This document shows, piece after piece, positions 45,901-55,100 of a stretch of DNA of 64,000 nt (the stretch's first letter is position 1; the number at the start of each line of letters is the position of its first letter). Source of the DNA: Paenibacillus cremeus (lineage in GTDB: Bacteria; Bacillota; Bacilli; Paenibacillales; NBRC-103111); contig NZ_VNJI01000011.1 of the NCBI RefSeq assembly GCF_007786445.1, forward strand, positions 100,119 to 164,118, given 5' to 3'. The notes under the pieces were generated by a model. The model saw only the letters and a list, made by a program, of their open reading frames with translations, was not told where the DNA came from and did not search any database. The position numbers and the translations under genes were made by a program.

Positions 45901-46604
45901 AGAGTTGTAGCAATCTCTCAATTACAAATTGCACTTTTACTGGTAATAATACTTGTCCAAATATACTTGTTCTTGATACAAACAATTCTACCATAGATAA
46001 AAATACGATATCTGCCTCATCATCTAATGGAATATACTATAATGGTACAGTTGATGCTTACAACATTTCCATTACTAATAATAAAATATCTTCATGTTCG
46101 GTTGGCATATGGTTTGATATTAGTACTGGAATCAAAACCTATAACTCGCTAATAAATAACAACATTATCACTTCTATGACTCAACAGGGAATAAAATCGT
46201 TTAATGGATATTACACGACAATAAGTGGAAACATCATTGACACCGCTTCGGTTGGGATCGATGCTTCCGATAGTACTTCAACTTTCATTACTAATAATAT
46301 CGTTAGAAACACCAGTGATAATGGAATAAATTATGTTCAAATTAATAACGGGAATGTTTCTAATAATGTATTAAATGGATGTCAAACTAGTTCATTATCA
46401 GCCTGCTTGAATGTAGTCGGAAGCTATAATACTATCCAAAGCAATACTATAAGGTTAAATGGTAATACTGCTGGCTACGCTATCAGAGTAGGTTCAGGTA
46501 CGGGCAATTATGTAACAAATAATGATTGCATTAATGGCTATGCCACAAGCGCGTTATCTGATTCTGGAACAAGCACAAATATTGGCTCTGGCAATAGAGT
46601 CTAG
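39999..46604 (+). CDS. giant tail-tip protein (Tal) with Fn3-like repeats, carbohydrate-binding module and beta-helix
   Basis: 2201 residues after AGGGAGGG. Residues 1-400 form the hub part (DIFLARPDMTIVGILKEAYN start), with a coiled stretch and inserted beta module up to about 620. From about 630 to 1620 come six Fn3-like repeats of 160-185 residues, recognisable by NRNDR-type starts, DGSADI and YYTFGVRAYRVVD. Residues about 1625-1800 look like a carbohydrate-binding jelly roll (NGGSEICTGRFGANIPDGW). The end, from about 1818, is a right-handed beta-helix (ASGGKIVLLEGTYNVNGAI then repeated N-x-I-x-N rungs) typical of glycan-cleaving tailspikes. It probably binds and perhaps depolymerises wall or surface glycans. 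Confidence 0.82.
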   Translation: MALLDTIDLSQKVRNLDIFLARPDMTIVGILKEAYNKDLHLQLNSIHELKFEMPVYLEIDHQLQLNPNAQTIREGHLLKAVVGTDYRWFIITKITKVMDQDKDIYQIDAFSLGYELKRKRIHKYKVDSVSCSQAISDIVAGTNWNVGSIESSISAKVRSFDMVGRTGLDAILEVAAAFDVLMVLDEINRLVNLVAAENIGTDKGLRFTLGHYLRGVNYEINMDDMCTRLKVYGKNDISIQDQNPNGQSYIEDYSRFLSPFARDAQKNVITHSDYMSDSLANAILDYNDLITLNKTTYSNYLASLATYQSTLTTQQNDMFNLTVQKTQVLDTLALLQDAKNVASYTNTYNGSTLTYTTPLNNFYSYAILCKVSSATNLTVKLDNVTKTITANTWTVLGKLGNGATTTSVQFSGTATNVTVNIVVVSILNSEYTATGNESAIITKYCLDYTQNLINLKQVDINTTNNNITTVNNNIATLRNTLSYANNFTSAQLTELQSFVIEKELVESNYSDSKSLYDYATSKILEINVPQLIVKIDIVNFLQCIEEQWNWDKLVLGDLVTILYEPMNIDINAKISEIQYNFESGEIQLTISNAKIARHTRHKYIKYIYNTANNVMELNNKRYNWDLIGQNFDSRNDRKSTVPADPVVASDGTAITSILNDDGSADIHFNWSYTAYNAATPNGDQYDIDGFIVYVRSLGINENYTFGSNLASEKTYTYQADKRSAIVTGLVPNRYYTFGVQAYRHVDPDINSNGILTSNVIKSTAVNQDPYQPSGTVNVNGNLTGTNAQVNGTPVASITTATSNFGNRNNRNSTTPTTPTIANDATAISIQTNDDGSVDITFDWNYTNGTGNTNPATIDGFYVYTYSSSSSSAYTIGTSSSLEHVLVVKYDQRSVTLYGVSPTKYYTFGVRAYRVVDADINPNGVLVSAIVQPSYASYNPFKPSSVVNINGNVTGTNAQINGTAASTVVTNAGNGNIAYSGTSNTIRNSNPIVNLPTVTGTPFSIFNNPDGSADITVTWAYTESSTSPINGFGIIVYSSGSSTAHTPSITDTVYYVDKASTTFTLYGINPTNYFTFGLFAYRSVDTSVTSSGIIRSNFTTVNPSGNPLQISTGVTVTASISGISTINGVSASTVTTNAGNGNTAYSQTSNTIRNSNAITNVPVAGTTPISVTTNPDSSVDITINWTYTESSTSPINGFGIAVYANTSSTTHTPSLSDTIYYADKSTTNFTIYGANPTTYYTFGIFAYRIVDTSINSGGIIRSTITIINSGGTAYQPATSANFTGSVNGVGASVVSNATTNFNNRNDRMADIPATATGLTLANNLNTDGSADIVFSWAFSGTDNAHNIDGFQVYVYSSTTNATYTIGTSPSLERIYHLPPNQTSFVLYGVTPDRYYTFGVRAVRMVDHDIWSSVAVANQITGDGIVGAIATATPNPYQPSTTPNFTGNVGGTSAGTISTATTNFNSRNDRLSDIPAIPTGLTVNSVLNANGSADLAFSWTFSGSDNQHNIDGFMVSIYTQSSNIAYTFGTSVSAEKTITLDSSKTSYILHGVSPSSYYTFGVRAFRVVDHDVWNTVAAQYQKTGDMIVGSIATYSPNPYQPSSSPNYTGNINGTSASTIAYNSTTSNINLLQNGGSEICTGRFGANIPDGWLTWQPSTLCTFTRRVNDSSWTISGNSSFEINYSGTATTNTNGAYFQDYTRVSAGETYTLSALLEAHRCSGWIRFEYYDSSNTMIGSDNSTSITNISTPTTMTLTKTLPTNCTKLRCLLWKDVQMASQTSSYLFADTVKLEKGSFATPYVEIGNSDAINNATKTSSTVIIADGSTTLNPLRADYVVPAGATNAQDTINTAINALPASGGKIVLLEGTYNVNGAINLKSNVSLEGQGTGTVIKRPTGVTPVFYCISAIGCSNISLESFCVDGSNYAISNGGNNGAVYCGSSTSGIKINNLTVQNWKNSGVGFTGVYGIRVQSCSNLSITNCTFTGNNTCPNILVLDTNNSTIDKNTISASSSNGIYYNGTVDAYNISITNNKISSCSVGIWFDISTGIKTYNSLINNNIITSMTQQGIKSFNGYYTTISGNIIDTASVGIDASDSTSTFITNNIVRNTSDNGINYVQINNGNVSNNVLNGCQTSSLSACLNVVGSYNTIQSNTIRLNGNTAGYAIRVGSGTGNYVTNNDCINGYATSALSDSGTSTNIGSGNRV
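41885..44860 (+). repeat. six in-frame Fn3-like repeats within the tail-tip gene
   Basis: Units start near 41885, 42408, 42905, 43404, 43890 and 44380. Pairs 3/4 and 5/6 are closer to each other than to the rest, in protein and DNA, so the array grew by stepwise duplication. Confidence 0.75.
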
Positions 46605-46623
46605 TTGTATGGTGGTGACAAAA

Positions 46624-47397
46624 ATGAGAGTAAGATCAGAAGATGGTAAGCCAGTTTTTGCAACACATGTTATTTCAGTTACTCAATATGAGTCAATAGA
46701 TAATGACTCCATAAAGTTTAGACTGGAAGATGGTAATCAAATTGTCTGTTACAGTGCAGAAGAATATGCACACTTTGATGAGTATTTTACAGGTAAAGGT
46801 ATAAGTTTCACAGTTGAAAAACTCACAAACAATATTGTAGTTCCATATCCAGACTACAAATATTCGAGTCGAAGTGAAATCATTGATCATCTTCAAAATG
46901 GAATCGTGCCTGAAGGATTGCAATTGCATTTAGAGAGAAAGCAAAATATTGAGAATATCAGTTTGCTTTCTGTGGCTACAGAGGTTGATTTGGAATCAAC
47001 CAAACGAGAGGTAGATGCAAAAAATAAAATTAGTGTTGGTGAAATTACATCAACTAATTTTAGCCAATTGAGTCAGGACGAACAGGATACGGTTAAGTTA
47101 GTTTTATTTAAAGAGTATTCACCTGCTCCTTTAGATCAAGCAAAAGCTTTATCGGCTGTTGAATTTGCCTTGGTTAGCTTGGCGAAAATCCTGAATAAAT
47201 CCATTGATCGAACGAAGCTAACTCAATCTGAGTTGGATTTTTTTGATGCTTTGGTAGGAACTTTTAATCTTAATGATATGCCTATTGATGATACGACTGA
47301 TTGGAGATATCAATATTTGCATAAGCAATTTGAATCGACACAGGCGAATAGGCAGGAGTATTTTAATAAGAAGTTAAATGTCATTGGGAAAGTTTAA
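46624..47397 (+). CDS. tail-region protein of unknown function (257 aa)
   Basis: The frame opens inside the Tal gene, but GGTGGTG before ATG 46624 gives the proper start, 19 bases after the Tal stop. Beta-rich N-terminal third (FRLEDGNQIVCYSAEEYAHF), then helical. Acidic, no catalytic motif. It may be a tail-tip accessory protein or fibre attachment factor. Not recognised. Confidence 0.6.
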   Translation: MRVRSEDGKPVFATHVISVTQYESIDNDSIKFRLEDGNQIVCYSAEEYAHFDEYFTGKGISFTVEKLTNNIVVPYPDYKYSSRSEIIDHLQNGIVPEGLQLHLERKQNIENISLLSVATEVDLESTKREVDAKNKISVGEITSTNFSQLSQDEQDTVKLVLFKEYSPAPLDQAKALSAVEFALVSLAKILNKSIDRTKLTQSELDFFDALVGTFNLNDMPIDDTTDWRYQYLHKQFESTQANRQEYFNKKLNVIGKV

Positions 47398-47469
47398 AGT
47401 TAATGAAACATAGGTTTTATGAGGATTTCATATCTGAAAACAAGAGAATAAGTGAGTAATATTGAGATT

Positions 47470-47505
47470 GAGGGAGATTGCATTTTGCAATTCTCCTTCT
47501 TTTTG
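47470..47505 (+). terminator. intrinsic terminator
   Basis: GGAGA-TTGC pairs with GCAA-T-TCTCC (one bulged T) around ATTTT, followed by TTCTTTTTG. Confidence 0.7.
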
Positions 47506-47533
47506 TTGTGCAAATTTTAGGGGAGATGGTGTG

Positions 47534-47719
47534 ATGTACATTTATTCAATGAAAACTGCTGCTTACTTGATGATGAGAAATTTCGTACTACAGGGAATGG
47601 AGAAGTCAAGGGAGAGCAATAGAAATGTTTTCATTTTTAATGACTCAGATGACTTGATGAATGCCATCGAAGATTACAAGCAAAACAAGGATCGAATTAT
47701 GGACTGTCTGAAAAGATAG
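47534..47719 (+). CDS. small protein of unknown function (61 aa)
   Basis: The frame opens at 47462 within the terminator, but AGGGGAG before ATG 47534 sets the start. 61 residues: Tyr/Met-rich N-terminal helix (YIYSMKTAAYLMMRNF), then charged sequence (NDSDDLMNAIEDYKQNKD). No membrane span long enough to be sure. Stands alone between a terminator and the second KYG endonuclease. Confidence 0.5.
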   Translation: MYIYSMKTAAYLMMRNFVLQGMEKSRESNRNVFIFNDSDDLMNAIEDYKQNKDRIMDCLKR

Positions 47720-47772
47720 TCTTTTTAATTTTAACAACAAATATAAAAACAACAAATAAGGAGATGCTTTAA

Positions 47773-49101
47773 ATGCTGATATTGCCACAAATGGTTGAAG
47801 TTAAATGGAGTGGTAAGATAAAAACACATTTTATCGAAAAAGGATACGAGTTCACAAAATTATTTGATGAATTCTCGGTTTATATTCTTGACTTACCAAG
47901 GGGGAGTTCAAAGGAGATCGAGTTAATTTGTGATTATTGCTTAGAGGACGGAATCGTTTTAGCCTTTTCGAGGCCATATTGTCATTTCGTACAATCTAGA
48001 GAAATATCGAATAAAGACTGCTGTAGAAAATGCTCTAGCAAAAAAGTTGCAGAGAATACATTAGCCAAGTACGGTGTAAAGAATGTAAATCAACTTGATG
48101 AAATAAAAGAGAAGAAGAAACACATCAATTTGGAAAGATACGGCGTTGAGCATTACACGCAAACAGAAGATTACAAAGAAAAGGTAAAGAAAACAAATAT
48201 AGAAAAATACGGTGTACCATATCACATACAAAGCATAGAAGTAAGAAATAGAATATCGAAAAGTAATATCGACAAATATGGAGTAGAGAATGTATTTGCA
48301 AACAAAGAGATCATAGGGAAGATAAAAGAAAGTAATTTGAAGAATCACGGGTTTGATAATCCCATGAAGAATCCAGAAATCGTTCAAAAACTAGCCAACT
48401 CAAATATTGAGAAATATGGAGTGGCAGTTCCTCTCGCAGAGGACGCTAATGTTAAAAACAAAGCAAAGCATACAATTATCCAAAGGTATGGTGTTGATAA
48501 CTACTCAAAGACAGAGGAGTATATTGAAAAAGTAAAAGCAACAAATCAGAGAATTCGAGGGGTAGACTTTCCTACTCAATCTGGGGAAGTTATGACGAAA
48601 GTGTCTAATAGTTTTTATAAAAATGGCACAGGAAAAACTTCTAAACAACAGATTTATCTAAATAATTTATTTGGTGGGAAATTGAATTATTCAAAAGACT
48701 TAAAAGCAATGCTGGATATCGCGTTCCCCGAAGAAAAGATATATGTCGAATATGACGGTGGAGGCCACTGGCTTTCAGTTGCAATGGGACAAATATCGAT
48801 TGAAGATTTTAATAAAAAAGAATTACGCAGAAGTTTTGCCTTATTAAGAGAGGGATGGAAGGAAATTAGGATCATCTCCAAAAGCGATTTACTACCTCTG
48901 GATAGCAAACTATTAGAAATGCTTTCAATCGCTAAAAAATATTTAAGTACGGGCAGACATTTTATTAAATTTGATATAGATGAAAATAAAATAGTAACTA
49001 GTCAATACGAAGTAAATTTTGATTTTGGTAGACTCAGAAAAATAAAAGAAAAAGATTGTATTCAAGAAGCCGATAACATTCAGGCTTCTTTTTCATTTTA
49101 A
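47773..49101 (+). CDS. free-standing homing-type endonuclease with KYG repeats and VSR-like nuclease domain (copy 2)
   Basis: 442 residues after AAGGAG. Same architecture as the gene at 9059. It has an opening MLILPQMVEVKW, a zinc finger (CDYC ... CCRKC), eight tandem KYGV/RYGV repeats (about 90-295) instead of four, and a nuclease with D315, E326 (YVEYDGGGH) and H332. The 11- and 6-residue spacings are identical to those of copy 1. Copy 1 and copy 2 differ mainly in repeat number, which probably sets DNA-target length. It sits in front of the big fibre gene, with a terminator built into its last codons. Confidence 0.84.
   Translation: MLILPQMVEVKWSGKIKTHFIEKGYEFTKLFDEFSVYILDLPRGSSKEIELICDYCLEDGIVLAFSRPYCHFVQSREISNKDCCRKCSSKKVAENTLAKYGVKNVNQLDEIKEKKKHINLERYGVEHYTQTEDYKEKVKKTNIEKYGVPYHIQSIEVRNRISKSNIDKYGVENVFANKEIIGKIKESNLKNHGFDNPMKNPEIVQKLANSNIEKYGVAVPLAEDANVKNKAKHTIIQRYGVDNYSKTEEYIEKVKATNQRIRGVDFPTQSGEVMTKVSNSFYKNGTGKTSKQQIYLNNLFGGKLNYSKDLKAMLDIAFPEEKIYVEYDGGGHWLSVAMGQISIEDFNKKELRRSFALLREGWKEIRIISKSDLLPLDSKLLEMLSIAKKYLSTGRHFIKFDIDENKIVTSQYEVNFDFGRLRKIKEKDCIQEADNIQASFSF
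49064..49099 (+). terminator. terminator overlapping the end of the endonuclease coding region
   Basis: AAGAAGCC/GGCTTCTT 8-bp stem with an 11-base loop. The stem is in the last codons and the TTTCATTTT tail covers the stop. The next ribosome site follows at once. Confidence 0.75.
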
Positions 49102-49115
49102 AGGAGGAAGAATAA

Positions 49116-52100
49116 ATGTCGGTTTTCGATTATGATAATTCAGTAATTGGGCAGTTAAGAAAAGGGACGGTGGATGACCCCTATATTTCAATTAGCGAAC
49201 CAAAACAAGTGATTAACTCTGTTGTAAATTTGAGCGAAATTCCTGATGATTTTCAGCGAGTTAAAGTAACGACCACTGATGGAACATTAACACTAACAGA
49301 GATTACTAGCGGTTCGCCAACTATAAATCAGTATATTATCGATTATAATCAAGGATTAGCAACATTAAATTCTGGGAGAAATAATCAGCAATTGGTATTC
49401 ACTTATAAGGGGAAGGGTGGATATTTTCTCAGTTCAAACAGGGTCTTCACGGCTCAGTCAAATGGATTAGTTACCCAAACATTAACGCAATACGTAGATG
49501 ATGCAAAAGCGCAAATTGATACGAAAGTAGCGAGTGTAACTTCAAGCGCAAATACGGCATTGACTAATGCTCAATCAGCAAAAACATTGAGTGATCAAGC
49601 GACTGCCAGTGCCACTAGTGCAGCTTCCACAGCAACTTCTGCTGCGTCCTCTGCAAATACAGCAGCCACAGCAGCAAATACAGCATCGACAAATGCGACG
49701 AGCACAATTAACGCTATTAATACTGACATGAAGATTTCACATAAGGGAACTCTTGCTACTTTTTCCCTTCTTCCATCTTCGGGTCAGCAAGTTGGTGACA
49801 CGTATGTAGTTACCTCGGATTCAAATAATGCAAATAATGGAGTATGGAGATGGCAATCTAATTCCACTTGGTTAAAGATAAACAATTTGAATATTTCTGG
49901 TGCAGAGACGGTTTCCAATGTTTCCGTTGTTGACCAAGCCAAATCAGATATTGTACGCGACTCTATTCACAGCGGTGTAATTTCTGTAAGTGCATTAACC
50001 ACAGATTCTACTTCAACATTAAATGGGTTTACTATTAGTGCATTTATTGCTTATATCAATGGATATAAAGTTTCCATACCTCAAACAGTAATTACTATGC
50101 CTAATGCAGGTTCGTTTGGAATGAAAGATCAACTTGTTTTCGTGGAGGCATATTTCCCATCTACGGGAAATGGATATCAATTAAGCACTAGATTTAGGAC
50201 GGTTGATGCAGTAGATTTTACAGCCTATCCCGAAGGTGTAGGTCATTCTGCGGTAGTATTTGCTCAAGGTGGTCAAGCATCTCCTACCACTTATACATTC
50301 ACTAAAGATTCTGTGGATCAGGGATTATACGTCAGCGGTTCGGGTTCTGCTGGTGATAAAACTACACTAGCAACGTTCGATGGAAAAGTTTACGCTATTC
50401 CAATTGCTCGTGTAAAAAGACGTAATAGCGGAGGATACAGAAAAGACAATATTTCTGGCTGTGTTGATTTTATTTCCACTACTTTATCTGCTATTGCAAG
50501 CACCATATCTAATACGGTTACAGTTGCTAGTGCAACAGGATTAAGTGTTGGAAATAGTATTAAAATTGGTTCATCATCTATCTATAAAATCAATGCAATC
50601 AGTGGTACAACTTTAACTTTAGATAGAAATGCTGATTCTGCTCATGCTTCCGGTTCTACCGTAGTAATCCAAAGTGACCGACCTGATTCACTTTACAGTA
50701 ATGTAATTTCTTCTTCCGACATCATAGACCTACGCCACAAAGTATCCTTAACAGGTGTAAATTATCAACAATTGCTCGAAGAAAACTTTGATAATCTTCT
50801 TCGTGGAAACTTAACCACTAAGGATACGAAAACGAGCATCAAAGAAACTTGGGGGTTACGTAAAGCACCATTGGGATTGGCACAAAGTTTGCAATCGGTG
50901 ACGATTAAGGGTAGCGATGGTACGAGTCGTGATTTGGTGAATTTTTTAGGTACGGACGGTAACTGTGAAGACATAAGCAAATGGACTACGGGTGGTACTC
51001 TTTCTACAACACAGGCAAAGTACGGAAAAAATTCGCTTAAATTTGTAACCAGTAACAATTCACTATACGCATATAAGGATTACAGTATTTCTTCCTTTAC
51101 ATCGGGCTATTATCTCGTTGCATGTGATGTATATATTGAGTCATATACGAGCGGAAACGTCATTCAAATTGACATTAGAGACTACAACACGTTTACACAA
51201 CGATATTCTGCGATAGCTAATACTGCTATAACTGGTAAATGGCAGACACTCTATTTTAAGATTCCTGCTAATGGTGCGATTACCACGCCTAACGGCTTCC
51301 GCATATTATTCGGCGAGCAAGCAACAGGGACAAGCACTAGTTATTTTGATGGTATTCGTCTCTACCAGATCGACCAAGCCACATACAACCTCATCGACGT
51401 TGACCCGAACTACACAGGTGGCGATAAAATCAGTGCTTTATTCCCTTATGTGGATTCACAACCAAACTTTGTGGAGAACTTAGTTTATGGAGAACAGGAG
51501 CAAGATAACGCTGCCTTTAATGTTGGCACAAACTCTACCTATGATAATGCATGGATAAGCGGAAAATTAAACATTTATAATGGTTCCGCTAGTGTATGGG
51601 GTAAAGGATTTCAATTATCTGTAGCTAGCGGAACCGCATATACGCTAAATCTTGATACGGCAATAGCTTCGGATGGGGCATCATTAAATGTCGAAATAGG
51701 CTACACTTCTACAACAAATGATGTAGTGTCAAAGGCATCGCAAACAGGGCATGTTTCATTCTCGTTTACTCCTACTCAAAATACTGTTTACGTTAAATTC
51801 CGTAGGCAGGGAGCAACAGATAATACAAAACCTGTTACCGTTTGGAACATTAAGGTGGAAGCAGGCTCGGTAGAAAATGTATATGTTCCTAAAGGTCGCT
51901 GGTATATCCCTGCTGACTACCAAGGTTATAACGCTCACATGGGTAATAACTCTGTATCTCGATATGATAACGTTAATGGTGGACGCTTTACTGGTCAACG
52001 CTCAACATTCTCAGATGCTCAAACTAGCGAAACTCGCACAGATGTCATCGAAGCACTCATGACACCGCAAAAGCATATTGCCGTAACTCAGGCCACAGCA

Positions 52101-55100
52101 GGTACATGGGCATCAGGCGATAAACTCGTTATTTCATCGAATGATGGATTGCTTGCAAGTAATAATGCTGCTGTGGCGCGCGTTACTCAAAATGCAAGTG
52201 GGGCTACGGCTATTTATGTCGATGACGTATCTAAATTCGCTGTTAATGATACAGTCAATTTTTATCTTGTTTCAAGTAATTTAGTAGCTGTCGGGTGGAC
52301 TGTACAATCCATTGATACCACGAACAAAATTTTAACCATGACAGGCTCCGCCACTGTTTCAGTGGGTGACATGGTGATTAGAACAAACACTCTGCCATCT
52401 ATAGCATACACAACACAGCAGAATAAAACGGCTCAGTCGGGTTCCACATCAACAACCATCAAATTGGCTTCGGATGCATCTGCCACAGATAACTATTACA
52501 ACAACTTGATCGTTACGATTCTCTCCGGTACAGGCGCGGGACAATCCAAGACGATAACGGCTTACACAGGCTCTACGAAGGTCGCTACGGTTTCTGCGTG
52601 GACGACAACTCCTGATGCAACTTCTGTCTATTCCATCTCTATGCCGGGAACATGGACTAACCTTGGCACAAAGTCGGCTACATTCACTATTGGTACAATG
52701 CCTACCGCTACAGATGCTACTTTAGGAAATGCCAATCAAACGAACATTTCATGCTCTTATTCGGTTAACTATCCAGCAGGAAAAGGCTTCGGAAACGTGC
52801 CTACGGATGTGCTTGAGGCGAGTGTGAATGATCAGAGATTGATTAGTGGTCAGACGGTGAGTGTTAAGGCGAATTATTTGGGCAAGGTTGCAGGGAATAC
52901 AGATGCTGTACCTCATATTGCAAAATGGATTAACAGCAATATCGGGTCTAACACAACGTTACTGGCACCGTCCAATGGTTCGTTTGCTGAAGTTGGGGGC
53001 TCTGGTACAACCTATGCAAATATTTCTTCTCTCGATGGCGCACTTAACGTAGTAAACTCATCTGGAGCAAGTTCGATCGCTCAACAACTTTTCCAATTCG
53101 ACCTCATCCGAGCCATCGAAGACAAATACGGTGAAATCCCTGTTGACGGTACAGCGGCGAAGGTTGCTTGGTTGAAGGCTAATATTACAAACTTCCTATG
53201 TAATATATACGGCTATGGCTCATCTCCCACAGGAAATAAAGCAAGCGTTTCTGTTTGGAGTGTTGCAGGTTCTTCATGGGGTTCTGCTTGGGCTACGAAT
53301 GCAACAAATGCTGTAGCAGTAATGGCTGTAGGAACATCTTCTAATATCGGAAACTACATCGACGCAAATGGTTATATGTATTTTATCGCCTACGCAGACC
53401 CTTCCGACGGTGTAACCTATTCCACAATTAACACCGACTACATTGAACTTTCCATCACACTCAATACTAGCATGAAATCGGCATTTGATGGGAATACGGA
53501 AACTGGATTTACAGTGTTGTCGCCTGAGAATTTGTTCCCTGTGATGAATGAGAATTTGTTGAATTCGAATCAGGCATTTCCGGTGGATGTTAGTGGACTT
53601 ACAGCAGTCAATGGTGTAACACATAGTGTGGATAGTAGCGATATCGGAACAATACTTGTAACAAATTTCCCATCGACTGGATATGGATTGTCCTATGCAT
53701 CTGTAACACTCCCTAAAGCAACTACGTATGCATTTAGCGCAGAAATTTTCGTTCCTTCTGCAAGTGTAGCAACTTCTGTGCAAATTCATGACGATGGAAA
53801 CTTTACAGGTGCTACGAAAGTGATAGGCAGTTATGATTTGACAAAAAAGGGAACATGGCAGAAAGTTGTAACGCTAATCACAACTACTGTAATAGGGCAG
53901 TCCGGTCTAAGCGGATTAAAAATTACTAATAATTCCGGTGCAAGTGATGTAATTAAGATTCGTCGAATGAAAGTCCAAGAAGGTGTAACCGCAACTCCAT
54001 GGTCAGCAGGACGAAATAAGAAGATTACGCTGAACTATTTGGGTAAAGTTGCTGGAAGTGTTGTTGAGAATCCTCATAGATTAGGCAGATTAAACAGTGC
54101 ATCGTTCCCATCTCCGATTCCGAGCTTCTCTAACTATGCAGAGAATACAGCGTCTAATCTAATTGATCCGGTAACAACACAAGATGGTGTTTTATGGTCG
54201 TACTCATCTTCTACAGCAGGACAGTACGCTCAGCAACTTTTTGAGTTCGATTTATCCTATCTTGGCATGTCGTTGAGTGAGTTGAAGAAAGCGTTACGAC
54301 CAATCACGGCTACATGGGTAGGCTACGGTAGCGGAGATAATGCAAGTGCGCTGACTTATGGCGCAACCGTTAAATGGTGGGATGCAACTGGAGCAGGTTC
54401 GTGGGCAACCTTTGGAGGTTGGAGTAATACAACGAGCACTCCATCATCGGTCGCTATGACTGTCAATAATGGAAGTCAAACCAACTACATTACAAGCAAC
54501 CAAAAAATCTACATCCTTGTTCACAGCACAAATCCTGCATCGGCAACAAATCCATCAAATATCTACACCGACTATATCAAGCTTGACCTTAATTTAGCGG
54601 ATTACGTAGATTACAATAAGTCCAATATCGTGAAGGTTAGACCAGAGACCAAGGAAATCAAAACATGGTTCCCTGTACACTCCTACCGATATACAGGATA
54701 TTCTGGTGTCGCTCAAGCTGGCGTTATTGGGTGGAGCTATAGGTATTTGCCGTATGGTGGATTCGGTTCTGTTGCAAGGTCTAAAATTATGGCTGTTGGA
54801 ACTCCGATTATTAGCACATTGGGTACAGGTTCAGCATCTACAGCAACCGATGTTGATCTTGTGGGGATTCGAAATGTGACGACAAAACTCCCAACTCCAA
54901 TAGCAGACTATAACTTAGTCGCTGAAAAGTTTACATCTGATGGTGTGCTTACTACTATTGACAATGTTACACTCAAGAGAAATTCGCTAACTTCTAATAA
55001 TGGCTACAGATTTTCTCCTTTTTCGGGATTATATTTTGATCCGTATTCTACACCTACTGAAACCGTAGTGCGAGGAGCATCTAGCCGAGCAGGTTACACC

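Noticed and set aside
46522..46623. N-terminal extension of the 257-aa gene into the tail-tip gene
   Set aside because: No ribosome site at 46522 and 83 bases of overlap with the Tal coding sequence; GGTGGTG before 46624 is better.
48060..48610. KYGV repeats considered as a CRISPR-like or regulatory DNA repeat array
   Set aside because: The repeats are conserved as protein within an open frame, with varied DNA and no spacer structure.
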